A DNA stretch of 40,871 bases from Bacteroidaceae bacterium. Lineage in GTDB: Bacteria; Bacteroidota; Bacteroidia; Bacteroidales; Bacteroidaceae. This document shows positions 17,044 through 25,745 of the stretch, piece by piece (the first letter of the stretch is position 1; every line of letters begins with the position of its first letter). Under the pieces are notes generated by a model. The model had not been told where the DNA came from. It did not search any database and saw only the letters and a program-made list of their open reading frames with translations. Both the position numbers and the translations under genes were made by a program. The stretch is taken from positions 1 through 40,871 of the forward strand of contig JAFXZK010000117.1 of assembly GCA_017541265.1 (NCBI GenBank), given 5' to 3'.

Positions 17044-17377
17044 TAAATTTGACACGCGCGCGAGTGAAAGGTTTAATCACAGACAAAAAGTTTTACAAAC
17101 TGCCATTCGCGACGGAGGCGCTTCCCGATTCGCCTTCGGCCCTCCATCGTAATCGTAGATTACTCCCCTCATCAGGCACCGATTGCCAAAGGGCTCCTCT
17201 AAAGGCCTTCTTCGTCCCTTTGGGCAGCCGCAGCATAAAGACCGGACGGAGCAGCGAGAGCCATCCGAACTTGTTCGAAGATGGCCGAGTCGTGACGGAC
17301 GAAGACAAAGTCAGAGTCTGCGAAGACCTTCGACAGCCTTCCTGGAGTCTCTGGCAAGGGGCGAAGGCATTTTTTTT
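17044..17377 (+). ncRNA. Candidate structured RNA: multi-hairpin GC-rich block without a gene
   Basis: No credible gene lies between 17025 and 17504. Within it is a GC-rich block with several helices: 17149-17163 (GTAATC/GATTAC), 17186-17193 with 17216-17223 (CCAAAGGG/CCCTTTGG), 17261-17284 (CCATC, GAAC / GTTC, GATGG) and 17321-17332 (CGAAG/CTTCG). It ends in a terminator-like hairpin plus eight T. A TAAATTTG box at 17044-17051 could start a plus-strand transcript of about 320 nt. I found no RNase P, tmRNA or SRP hallmarks. On the minus strand the block has open frames that could be remnants of a coding or repeated sequence. Confidence 0.35.
17336..17377 (+). terminator. Intrinsic terminator at the end of the GC-rich block
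   Basis: GCCTTC (17336-17341) pairs with GAAGGC (17363-17368), with further CCT/AGG pairing inside, followed by eight T (17370-17377). It points to a plus-strand transcript ending here, just before the next promoter. Confidence 0.6.
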
Positions 17378-17385
17378 GATAAACT

Positions 17386-17416
17386 TTTGGCATTTCAGCT
17401 TTTTTTCGTAACTTTG
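17386..17416 (+). promoter_or_regulatory. Promoter of the secreted protein at 17505
   Basis: TTTG at 17386-17389, 19 bases, then TAACTTTG at 17409-17416: a full Bacteroidota promoter match. Leader of about 80 nt. Confidence 0.85.
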
Positions 17417-17504
17417 TAGCTGAAACCGCAAGGAAAGCAAGAAGTATTGCTCGATAGGCTCTTAATCATCAATGATAAATTCCACTGACCTATAATCAAA
17501 AGTA

Positions 17505-18716
17505 ATGAATATGAAACATTTTTTCGTAATGCTGTTGTTCGCCTACGCTGGAGCCGTTTTTTCTCAAGATGTGATTGTTAAAAAAGATGGAAGTACAATC
17601 ATCTCGAAGGTTCTTGAGATTGACAAGAATACTGTCAAGTACAAGAAGTTTTCTAATCTTGAAGGGCCGACTTATTCCATTGACGTTGCAGAACTGTCTT
17701 CTGTGAACTATGCAAACGGGGAACGGGATGTTTTTCCTGATGTAAACGGAAACACAGGGAACACATCACAAACAACTCCGACTGGAACATCCGAAGCCTC
17801 CTTGCAGAAGAATATGGATTACCTGAACTCATATAACAGTTATTCCGTCAATTACAGAAGCGACAAAGTGGGTGGAGCTGCAAAACGTGCGTTTTATACA
17901 TTGGCAATCACCGATAACTCTGTTGTTATGAACGACGATTTGTCTTGCTCTGTTTCAATAGGGCAAGTGAATATGGGAGGTGCAAGGGGGGCTTCCACTC
18001 AGGTGCAATTCTCCAAAGGTTTCAGCAAGGGGTTAGGCTATTACCATTTCACAAACCAGGCATTGCAGATTACTCTCACAAACAACACAAAAAAAACAAT
18101 TTACATTGATTTGGCCAACTCCTTTTATCGCCGCGGGCTGGAGGCTTCTCCATATTACATTCCTCAGGCTTCTTCAACCATGCAGTCTTCAACTATGGGC
18201 GTAAGTGTTGGGATTCCCACGTTCTTTGGTTCGGTAGGAGTAGGCTCTTCGAATACTCATGCTGTATCAGTCACGACCTATACACAACGCATTATTGCTA
18301 TACCCCCGCAGTCTGTAAAATCGCTGGAACCTGAAATGCTGTTCCCTAAAGATTATGAGGGCACAGAAGGGTTAACTGTTAATTTCACTACTTCCAGAAT
18401 GGCATATTTTCCCGTCGTTAATATCGGAAACGCCCAGATGCTCAACGGGGAAGTCATTACGTTCTCCAACGCGAACAGTCCCATAAAAATCGGAGCATAT
18501 ATAACTTATGCCTTCGACGAAAATATGTCTGCTACAAACAATCTGTCGATAGATATGTACGCTCGTGAGATGATAGGGTTCCCTTATCCTTCTGGCGCTG
18601 CGGCATTTTGTGCAAATGCAGAGAAGTTTATTGAGATAAAAGGAAATCCATTGAGTTTTATAACGGTCATTGATGACGGTTCTGGGAAGAATGGTGTTAT
18701 GAACATTTTGAAATAA
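17505..18716 (+). CDS. Secreted protein of unknown function
   Basis: 403 residues with a signal peptide (MKHFFVMLLFAYAGAVFS, cut before QDVIVKKDG). Residues 20-75 form a small beta-rich unit (VIVKKDGSTIISKVLEI, VKYKKFSNLEGPTYSI) of a kind I have seen at the start of other Bacteroidota envelope proteins. After a Thr-rich linker, residues 100-400 form a domain I do not recognise, with no cysteine-based or catalytic motif that I can name. It has its own promoter. The start could be ATG 17505 or 17511. Codon use is more AT-rich than in the flanking enzymes. Confidence 0.75.
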   Translation: MNMKHFFVMLLFAYAGAVFSQDVIVKKDGSTIISKVLEIDKNTVKYKKFSNLEGPTYSIDVAELSSVNYANGERDVFPDVNGNTGNTSQTTPTGTSEASLQKNMDYLNSYNSYSVNYRSDKVGGAAKRAFYTLAITDNSVVMNDDLSCSVSIGQVNMGGARGASTQVQFSKGFSKGLGYYHFTNQALQITLTNNTKKTIYIDLANSFYRRGLEASPYYIPQASSTMQSSTMGVSVGIPTFFGSVGVGSSNTHAVSVTTYTQRIIAIPPQSVKSLEPEMLFPKDYEGTEGLTVNFTTSRMAYFPVVNIGNAQMLNGEVITFSNANSPIKIGAYITYAFDENMSATNNLSIDMYAREMIGFPYPSGAAAFCANAEKFIEIKGNPLSFITVIDDGSGKNGVMNILK

Positions 18717-18810
18717 CAATGGATAGGGGAGTCCTACCTACTCGTGGCATAGAAACTGCCAAAAGCAATATGGCAGAAGCAATAACAGTATAATCATAAA
18801 CGAACATATT

Positions 18811-19983
18811 ATGCAAGGCAACTTTTCTTACTACAATCCCACCAAGCTGTATTTTGGTGATGAGTCTTTGAACTTCCTCAAGGACGAGCTGAAGGGCTAC
18901 GGCCCAGTGGTGCTGCTGAACTACGGCAGCGGCAGCGTGAAGCGCAACGGCATCTACGACCAGGTGGTCGCCATTCTGAAGGAGGCTGGCAAGACCATTG
19001 TGGAGAACCCGGGCGTAATGACCAATCCGACGTTGGAGAAACTGAACGAGGGCGTGAAGATTGCCCGCGAGAACGAAGTGGATTTGATTCTCGCCCTGGG
19101 CGGCGGCAGCGTGTGCGACTACTCGAAGGCTGTGGCTGCATCGGTCTATTACGAGGGCGACTACTGGGACAAGTTCTGGTTGAAGCAGGAACAACCCGAC
19201 GCTGACCAGAGGCTGCTGCCCGTGGGTTGTGTGTTGACGATGGCAGGCACTGGCTCGGAGATGAATGCAGGAACGGTGATTACCGACGCAGAGCATACGT
19301 TCAAGGTGGGTCACGTGTTCGACAGCCGACTGATGCCGAAGTTCTCCATCCTGAACCCGAAGTTCACAATGACCGTCCCCGACAACCAGATGAAGGCTGG
19401 CATCTACGATATCATGAACCACATCATGGAGCAGTATTTCTCTGACTTTGACGATAATACAAGCGATTACCTCGCGGAAGGCTTGATGCGCTCTGTCATC
19501 CACAGCAGTCGTATTGCCGTGAAGAATCCGCAGGACTACGAGGCCCGTTCGAACATCATGTGGACGGCAACTTGGGCGCTGAACACCCTCATCGGACTGG
19601 GCAAGCAGCAGGACTGGATGGTACACATGATTGGTCACAGCGTAGGTGCCTGGACGCACGCTCCTCACGGCTACGCGCTGGCTTCTGTCTCGATGGCTTA
19701 CTATCGTCGTGCCATGAAGAACGGTCTGCCAAAGTTCGCCCGTTTTGCCCATAACGTATGGGACATTCCGACAGAGGGCAAGACCGAGCACGAACTCGCC
19801 GAGGCAGGTCTCGGAGCCTTGAAGGACTGGATGCTGGAGATTGGTCTGCCGCTGACCATCAGTGAGCTGGGAGCAACCAACGAGATGATTGCCGGTATCA
19901 CCGAAACCACCGTCGTCTATCCCGCAGGCTATCTGAACCTGACGAAAGCGGACATTACAGAAATCCTGAAGGAGAGTATGTAG
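18811..19983 (+). CDS. Iron-containing alcohol dehydrogenase (BdhA/YqhD-like)
   Basis: A 390-residue group III dehydrogenase that interconverts alcohols and aldehydes, probably with NADPH. The nucleotide site is ALGGGSVCDYSKAV. Metal-ligand regions are VPDNQMKAGIYDIMNHIMEQ (Asp and His) and HMIGHSVGAWTHAPHGYALA (His residues). The sequence suits the butanol dehydrogenase/YqhD branch, which reduces fermentation or lipid-derived aldehydes. No promoter box was found in the 94-base upstream gap; a short CTGCC/GGCAG hairpin lies there. It is 43 bases ahead of the GH43-esterase gene and may be cotranscribed with it. Confidence 0.93.
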   Translation: MQGNFSYYNPTKLYFGDESLNFLKDELKGYGPVVLLNYGSGSVKRNGIYDQVVAILKEAGKTIVENPGVMTNPTLEKLNEGVKIARENEVDLILALGGGSVCDYSKAVAASVYYEGDYWDKFWLKQEQPDADQRLLPVGCVLTMAGTGSEMNAGTVITDAEHTFKVGHVFDSRLMPKFSILNPKFTMTVPDNQMKAGIYDIMNHIMEQYFSDFDDNTSDYLAEGLMRSVIHSSRIAVKNPQDYEARSNIMWTATWALNTLIGLGKQQDWMVHMIGHSVGAWTHAPHGYALASVSMAYYRRAMKNGLPKFARFAHNVWDIPTEGKTEHELAEAGLGALKDWMLEIGLPLTISELGATNEMIAGITETTVVYPAGYLNLTKADITEILKESM

Positions 19984-20026
19984 ATGAGATGAAACACCCT
20001 TGGTAACCTAAAACGAGGCAATAACG

Positions 20027-22267
20027 ATGAAGAAGACATTTCTTTCAGCAGTTCTGATGGCTCTCGCGGCCTTGACTGCAAATGCGCAGAACCCCTTTGT
20101 GCAGACTTGGTTCACAAGCGACCCGGCTCCTATGGTACACAATGGCCGTATGTATGTCTATACAGGTCACGACGAGGATGGTGCCGACTTCTTTTGGATG
20201 CAGGAATGGCGCGTCTATTCCACAGAAGATATGGTGAACTGGACAGACCACGGCTCACCTCTTGCCCTCGAGAGCTTCTCTTGGGCAGACGACCGCGCTT
20301 GGGCTTCGCAGACGGTGGAGCGTAACGGCAAGTTCTATTGGTACATCTGTGCGCACAGCAAGATATCGAACGGAATGGCTATCGGTGTGGCTGTGAGCGA
20401 CTCGCCTACAGGCCCGTTCAAGGACGCCATCGGGAAGCCCCTCTTCGAGAACGGTTCGTGGGACCATATCGACCCGACCGTGCTTATCGACGACGACGGG
20501 CAGGCGTGGCTGATGTGGGGCAATCCCCAATGCTACTACCTGAAGCTGAACGAAGATATGATTTCGTATAGCGGCGAGCTTGGGCGTTTGGAAATGACAG
20601 AAGAGGCCTTCGGCGGCCCTATGATGAGCAAGCGCGAGAAGGGGAAGGAGTACAAGGATTCGTATGTCGAAGGCCCGTGGCTCACCAAACGTAACGGCGT
20701 ATATCAGCTACTTTATGCAGCCGGAGGCGTCCCCGAGCACATCAGCTACAGCACGGCTCCCTCGCCTACAGGTCCGTGGAAGTATGCAGGGCAGATTATG
20801 CCGCTTTGCGATACGAAATCTTTCACGAATCATTGCGGCGTGGCTGACTACAAAGGTCACAGCTACTTCTTTTACCATTCGGGCAAATTGCCCAAGGGCG
20901 GCGGCTTCGGGCGAAGTGTTTGTGTGGAGGAGTTCAAGTATAATGCCGACGGCAGCTTCCCTACAATTATGCCTACGGACGAAGGCGTGAAGCCCATCGA
21001 GACCTTTAATCCTTATCGAAAGGTTGAGGCTGAGACGATGGCTTTCTCGCGTGGCGTGAAGACCGAGCAAAATGACGAGATTGGCGTTTATGTGAGTGAG
21101 ATTCATAACGGCGACTTCATCAAGCTGCAGAATGTGAAGTTCGATGGAAATGTACCCAAGCAGTTCACGGCAAGAGTGGCAAGCGGCTTGCGTGGCGGAC
21201 AGATAGAAGTGCGCTTGGACAGCCTCAAGGGAGAGCTTCTTGCCCGTTTGGAAGTGCCTGGCACAGGAGGCTGGGAGAAGTGGCAGACACTTACGACCGA
21301 CTTCCTGCAACAGGCTACAGGCACTCACGACATCTTCTTTGCTTTTACTGGTCGCAAAGGCCCGAAACTCTTCAACTTCGATTGGTGGAGCCTCATGGCG
21401 GACAATTCCCCCTCGCCCACGGGAGAGGGGTCAGGGGAGAGGCTGTTGGTGGTGGAAGAAGGCGGTTTGGGCGATTACAAAGCCATTATGAAGGAAGAGG
21501 CAGGCCTCGAGGCTCATACCGTATTTGTGCCGCAAGACCTTTCTGCTTTCAGCAAGAAGAATCCTTTGCCCGTGCTTGTTTGGGGCAATGGCGCCTGCAC
21601 TAACTCGCCTTGGGAGCACTTCAAGTTCCTCAACGAGATTGCCTCTCACGGCTATCTTGTCGTGGCAACTGGTTTCATTCCTGTGGAGGAGAAACCCTAT
21701 CAAGGCCCGATGTCCACAACACAGCAACAGATAGAAAGTATCGATTGGGCTATCAGTCAGAACGCCGACCCGTCTTCACCTTATTATGAAAAAATAGATG
21801 TGAAGAACATTTGTGCGGCAGGAATGTCGTGCGGCGGCTTGCAGACTCTCTATAACTGTGCCGACCCACGCATCAAGACGATGATGATTTGCAACAGCGG
21901 TCTCTTCAAGGAGAGCAACCGAGGACAGGCAAAGGGCGGAATGCCGATGCCCGAGAAGGCGAAGCTGAAAGAGATTCACACGCCCGTCATCTATATTCTT
22001 GGCGGCAAGGAGGATATTGCCTACGAGAACGGTATGGACGACTTCCACAAGATAAACCATGTGCCAGCCTGTGCAGCGAATTACCCTGTTGGTCACGGCG
22101 GCACCTATCGTCAGCCTCATGGCGGCGAGTTTACCGTAGTGGCGCTTGCTTGGCTCGACTGGCAATTGAAGGGCGACAAGCAGGCTGCCAAGATGTTCAA
22201 AGGCAAGGACTGCCTCCTCTCCAAACGCGAAGGCTGGACGATTGAGAAGAATGAGAGAATGAAGTAA
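20027..22267 (+). CDS. Secreted GH43 - CBM6 - alpha/beta-hydrolase (esterase) fusion
   Basis: A 746-residue exported enzyme (signal KKTFLSAVLMALAALTANA). Residues 25-335 are a GH43 five-blade propeller with D32 (SDPAPM), the IDPTV Asp and the EGPW Glu as catalytic residues. Residues 345-460 are a CBM6-like module (VEAETMAFSRGVKTE to FDWWSL). Residues 475-735 are an alpha/beta hydrolase with Ser604 in GMSCGG, Asp in GGKEDIAYENG and His in GHGGTYRQPHGG. It probably removes arabinofuranose or xylose together with an acyl group from hemicellulose. A G/C-rich repeat read in frame (SPSPTGEGSGER) joins CBM6 and esterase. The C-terminal KNERMK comes from leader words of the next gene. Confidence 0.88.
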   Translation: MKKTFLSAVLMALAALTANAQNPFVQTWFTSDPAPMVHNGRMYVYTGHDEDGADFFWMQEWRVYSTEDMVNWTDHGSPLALESFSWADDRAWASQTVERNGKFYWYICAHSKISNGMAIGVAVSDSPTGPFKDAIGKPLFENGSWDHIDPTVLIDDDGQAWLMWGNPQCYYLKLNEDMISYSGELGRLEMTEEAFGGPMMSKREKGKEYKDSYVEGPWLTKRNGVYQLLYAAGGVPEHISYSTAPSPTGPWKYAGQIMPLCDTKSFTNHCGVADYKGHSYFFYHSGKLPKGGGFGRSVCVEEFKYNADGSFPTIMPTDEGVKPIETFNPYRKVEAETMAFSRGVKTEQNDEIGVYVSEIHNGDFIKLQNVKFDGNVPKQFTARVASGLRGGQIEVRLDSLKGELLARLEVPGTGGWEKWQTLTTDFLQQATGTHDIFFAFTGRKGPKLFNFDWWSLMADNSPSPTGEGSGERLLVVEEGGLGDYKAIMKEEAGLEAHTVFVPQDLSAFSKKNPLPVLVWGNGACTNSPWEHFKFLNEIASHGYLVVATGFIPVEEKPYQGPMSTTQQQIESIDWAISQNADPSSPYYEKIDVKNICAAGMSCGGLQTLYNCADPRIKTMMICNSGLFKESNRGQAKGGMPMPEKAKLKEIHTPVIYILGGKEDIAYENGMDDFHKINHVPACAANYPVGHGGTYRQPHGGEFTVVALAWLDWQLKGDKQAAKMFKGKDCLLSKREGWTIEKNERMK
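21406..21442. repeat. In-frame G/C palindrome at a domain boundary
   Basis: A CCCCTC and CCC arm pairs with GGG and GAGGGG, followed by TCAGGGGAGAGG. It is translated as NSPSPTGEGSGER exactly between CBM6 and esterase. The look is that of a dispersed intergenic repeat. Confidence 0.65.
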
Positions 22268-22293
22268 TGAAAGAATGAAAAGGTAAAATAATC

Positions 22294-25200
22294 GTGAAGA
22301 AGTTATTGGTTTTATTGATAGGGCTTTGTGTCGCTTGTGTGGGCTTTGCACAAACGATGGTTTCGCCCAATGGGAACATCTCGCTGGTGGGCAGCGGGAA
22401 AGGCTATTTGCTCTCTTATCAGCAGCATTCGGTACTGGAGATTCCTTCGTTTGGCTATGGCGCTTCTGTGCAGAAGACAGGCAAGGCTCGTCGTGTCGAA
22501 GCCGACTATCAGATGCTGACAGGAAAGAAGTTGCATTGTACCAACGAGGCAAACGAGTACCTTCTGACGCTCGACGACGGCGTTCGTATGGTCGTACGTT
22601 TATATAATGACGGTCTTGCCTTCCGTTACGAAGGTGTGAAGGAGCCTCGAAAAGAGCAGACAGCCTATCGCATTCCTGCTGGCGCAAAGCGTTGGCTGCA
22701 GAAATGGTCGGATGGCTACGAGGGCTTCTATCCCTTGGCCACAGAGGCAACTAATGGGCGTTGGGGTTATCCTGCCTTGCTGGAACCAGTCGATGGTGTC
22801 TTTGCCTTGATTTCAGAAGCGAACATTGAGCGAGGTCAGAGCGCTTCTTGCCTGTATAGCGAGGACGGCATCTACAAGGTCGTTCCCGATGAAACGATTG
22901 CAGGGAAAGAGCTTGACAGGAGTCCTTGGCGCGTCGTTATCGTAGGGACTTTGCCCGATGTTGTGGCCTCTACACTTGTGACCGATGTCTCCGACCCCAG
23001 CAAGATTGACGATACAAGCTGGATTCATCCCGGAACGGTCTCGTGGATTTATTGGGCTTACAATCACGGCTCAAACGACTACCAAATCATCAAGAAATAT
23101 GTCGATATGGCTGTTGCCTTGAGGCTTCCATACGTGCTGATAGATGCCGAATGGGACGAGATGAGGGACGGCAAGACCATCGAGGACGCGGTCAACTATG
23201 CTAACTCCCAAGGCGTAAAGCCCTTGATTTGGTACAATTCTTCGGTCGGATGGATTCATGGTGCCCCTGGCCCCAAGTTCCGCCTGAACAAGCCTGAAGA
23301 CCGCGAGAAGGAGTTTGCCTGGTGCGAGAGGATTGGTGTGGCTGGCGTGAAGATTGACTTCTTCTCGGGCGATAATCAGATGAACATGGACTACTGTATC
23401 GACCTTTTGGAAAGCGCAGCCAAGCATCATCTTTTGGTCAACTTCCACGGAGCAACGATTCCTCGCGGCTGGCAACGAACTTGGCCCAACCTGATGAGTA
23501 CGGAAGGCGTGTATGGAGCCGAATGGTACAATAATGTGCCGACTTTCACAGATAAAGCTGCAGCCCATAATGCCACTCTGCCTTTTACACGAAACATTAT
23601 CGGCCCGATGGATTACACCCCTTGTGCCTTTAGCGACTCGCAGCATCCGCACATCACTTCCCACGCTCACGAACTGGCGTTGACCGTCCTCTTTGAGAGC
23701 GGCTTGCAACATCTGGCAGACCGTCCAGAAAGTTTCTTGTCGCAACCGCACGACGTTCAGCAGTTCCTCTCATCCTTGCCCACAGTTTGGGACGAGACAC
23801 GCCTCCTCTCGGGCTATCCGGGCGAATCAGTCGTGATGGCTCGTCGCAGCGGAAAGATTTGGTATGTGGCAGGCATCAATGGTACTGACGAGGAAAAGAC
23901 TTTGCCTCTGCTAATTGAAAATTCAAAATTGAAAATTGAAATGGATGGCAGTTCTCAATCTTCAATCTCCAATCTTCAATCTTCAATAAAGAATCACGGC
24001 GATATCGTACTCTTTGGCGACCGCGACGAGCGTTCGTTCTTTGTGTCTTTGCAGGAAGAATTCCCCACACAAATGACCTGCCGTCCTCGTGGCGGCTTCG
24101 TGCTCGTGATACATCCCGTCAACGACCCGCTCTGTGTCAATATGCCGCTTTTCCAAACAAAATACACGGCCGACCCCTCGCCGCTTGTGGTGGGCGACAC
24201 GCTCTTCCTCTACACCTCGCACGATGCTTCGCCCGAAGACATTCCCGACGAGAAGGAGAAGAACTCGGCAGGCTTCTTCATGTACGACTGGCTGCTTTGG
24301 AGTACCACCGATATGGTCAACTGGACGGAGCACGGGGCAGTGGCTTCTTTGAAGGACTTCACTTGGCGCAGCCGCGAGAACGGAGCATGGGCCATTCAAA
24401 CTGTGGAACGCGACGGCAAGTACTACCTCTATGCACCCCTTCACGGACACGGAATCGGCGTGCTGGTAAGCGATTCGCCTTACGGACCTTTCCGCGACCC
24501 TTTGGGCGAGCCTCTTGTTTGGCAGAAAGAGCATTGGAACGACATTGACCCAACAGTCTTTGTCGACGACGACGGGCAGGCCTATATGTATTGGGGCAAC
24601 CCCCACACCTATTGGTGCAAGTTGAACAAGGATATGATTTCTGTGGACGGTCCTATCACCCAACTGCCCCATATCCCAAACTATCAGGAAGGGCCTTGGT
24701 TCTATAAGCGGAGCCGTCACTATTATCTTGCCTTTGCCTCTACCTGTTGCCCTGAGGCTTTGGGTTATGCTATGAGCGACAGCCCTACTGGTCCGTGGGA
24801 GTGGAAGGGCTATATCATGCGTCCTACACAAAGAGACCGAGGCAATCATCCAGGCATTTGCGACTTCAAGGGACACTCCTATGTCTTTGGTCAAGACTAC
24901 GACCTGATGCACCTTGACACATACGTTCATCACGAGCGTCGGAGCGTTAGTGCCAGCGAGATAACCTACCTTGCGGACGGCACCATCCCCGAGATTCCTT
25001 ATTGGCTCAATCAGAAACCTTTAGAGCAACTCCACTGGCTCAACCCCTACCAGCGCGTAGAGGCAGAGACAATGGCTTGGGGTAGGGGATTGAAGAGCGC
25101 CAAGATGGGCATTCCCAACACAGGTGTGGTGAAGGAAATGCCCGTATCGCCAGGCAAGAAGAACATGTATATCTACGATATAGATAATGGTGAGTTCATC

Positions 25201-25464
25201 CGTCTGCGGGGCGTTGACTTTGGAAAAGGAGCCAAGCAGTTCAGCATCTCGGCAGCCGCCACAGGAACTTGCTCCGTGACCTTGCGCCTCGACTCTGTGG
25301 ATGGTCCTGTGATTTGTTCTGCGAAGGTCAGCAGCACCGGTTCGCTCGACGTCTATAAGCTGTTCTCCGCCAAGGTCAAGGGTGCCAACAGCGTGCACGA
25401 CCTCTATCTTTGCTTTAGCGGTGTCCAGGGCGAAGTCCGGCTGGACTATTGGCAGTTCAAATAG
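22294..25464 (+). CDS. Secreted GH97 - GH43 - CBM6 three-module glycoside hydrolase
   Basis: A 1056-residue exported protein with a GTG start (a signal peptide follows at once: KKLLVLLIGLCVACVGFAQ). Residues 20-615 are GH97. D355 in AGVKIDFF sits where the retaining branch (BtGal97b-type alpha-galactosidases and related beta-L-arabinopyranosidases) has its nucleophile, and E404 in MSTEG is a candidate acid/base. Residues 620-935 are GH43 with D627 (ADPSP), the IDPTV Asp and the QEGPW Glu. Residues 945-1056 are a CBM6-like module (VEAETMAWGRGLKSA to LDYWQF). It follows the GH43-esterase gene by 26 bases. AT-rich words lie in frame near the end of GH97 (23913-23991). Confidence 0.88.
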   Translation: MKKLLVLLIGLCVACVGFAQTMVSPNGNISLVGSGKGYLLSYQQHSVLEIPSFGYGASVQKTGKARRVEADYQMLTGKKLHCTNEANEYLLTLDDGVRMVVRLYNDGLAFRYEGVKEPRKEQTAYRIPAGAKRWLQKWSDGYEGFYPLATEATNGRWGYPALLEPVDGVFALISEANIERGQSASCLYSEDGIYKVVPDETIAGKELDRSPWRVVIVGTLPDVVASTLVTDVSDPSKIDDTSWIHPGTVSWIYWAYNHGSNDYQIIKKYVDMAVALRLPYVLIDAEWDEMRDGKTIEDAVNYANSQGVKPLIWYNSSVGWIHGAPGPKFRLNKPEDREKEFAWCERIGVAGVKIDFFSGDNQMNMDYCIDLLESAAKHHLLVNFHGATIPRGWQRTWPNLMSTEGVYGAEWYNNVPTFTDKAAAHNATLPFTRNIIGPMDYTPCAFSDSQHPHITSHAHELALTVLFESGLQHLADRPESFLSQPHDVQQFLSSLPTVWDETRLLSGYPGESVVMARRSGKIWYVAGINGTDEEKTLPLLIENSKLKIEMDGSSQSSISNLQSSIKNHGDIVLFGDRDERSFFVSLQEEFPTQMTCRPRGGFVLVIHPVNDPLCVNMPLFQTKYTADPSPLVVGDTLFLYTSHDASPEDIPDEKEKNSAGFFMYDWLLWSTTDMVNWTEHGAVASLKDFTWRSRENGAWAIQTVERDGKYYLYAPLHGHGIGVLVSDSPYGPFRDPLGEPLVWQKEHWNDIDPTVFVDDDGQAYMYWGNPHTYWCKLNKDMISVDGPITQLPHIPNYQEGPWFYKRSRHYYLAFASTCCPEALGYAMSDSPTGPWEWKGYIMRPTQRDRGNHPGICDFKGHSYVFGQDYDLMHLDTYVHHERRSVSASEITYLADGTIPEIPYWLNQKPLEQLHWLNPYQRVEAETMAWGRGLKSAKMGIPNTGVVKEMPVSPGKKNMYIYDIDNGEFIRLRGVDFGKGAKQFSISAAATGTCSVTLRLDSVDGPVICSAKVSSTGSLDVYKLFSAKVKGANSVHDLYLCFSGVQGEVRLDYWQFK
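23913..23991. repeat. Two AT-rich word repeats in frame inside the GH97 module
   Basis: 23913-23944 repeats AATTGAAAATTC/AAAATTGAAA words; 23953-23991 repeats CAATCTTCAATCT words. Together they encode IENSKLKIEM and SSQSSISNLQSSIKN, low-complexity peptides with no counterpart in typical GH97 enzymes. Confidence 0.65.
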
Positions 25465-25516
25465 GAAGGTGAACACCGAGGGGAAGTTTCTGATTCCCAG
25501 ATACCTGGCAGATAGT

Positions 25517-25604
25517 ATAAAAAGTCCCTGTACTTATGGCGATAAGTACAGGGACTTATGGCAATAAGAACGTGGACTTATGACGACAAGTACAGGGACT
25601 TATG
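25517..25604. repeat. 22-bp tandem hairpin array downstream of the GH97-GH43 gene
   Basis: Four units of exactly 22 bp (25517, 25539, 25561, 25583). Core is ATAAGTACAGGGACTTAT; in the first unit the core is inverted (AAGTCCCTGTACTTAT), so units 1 and 2 form a 16-bp perfect hairpin with a 4-base loop. Same family as 7573-7650, read on the other strand. It probably ends the operon transcript. The rest of 25465-25745 shows no gene. Confidence 0.87.
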
Positions 25605-25745
25605 ACAGAGACTGGCTTTTATTTCCCTTAACAACTATCTTTCGGTGGTATGGTTATAACTTAAGATTTAATTAGTAAAACATTATTTCCTGGCAACTCA
25701 AACATGAAACATGCCACCTTGGATTGTCAGGAATACCTCATTGTT

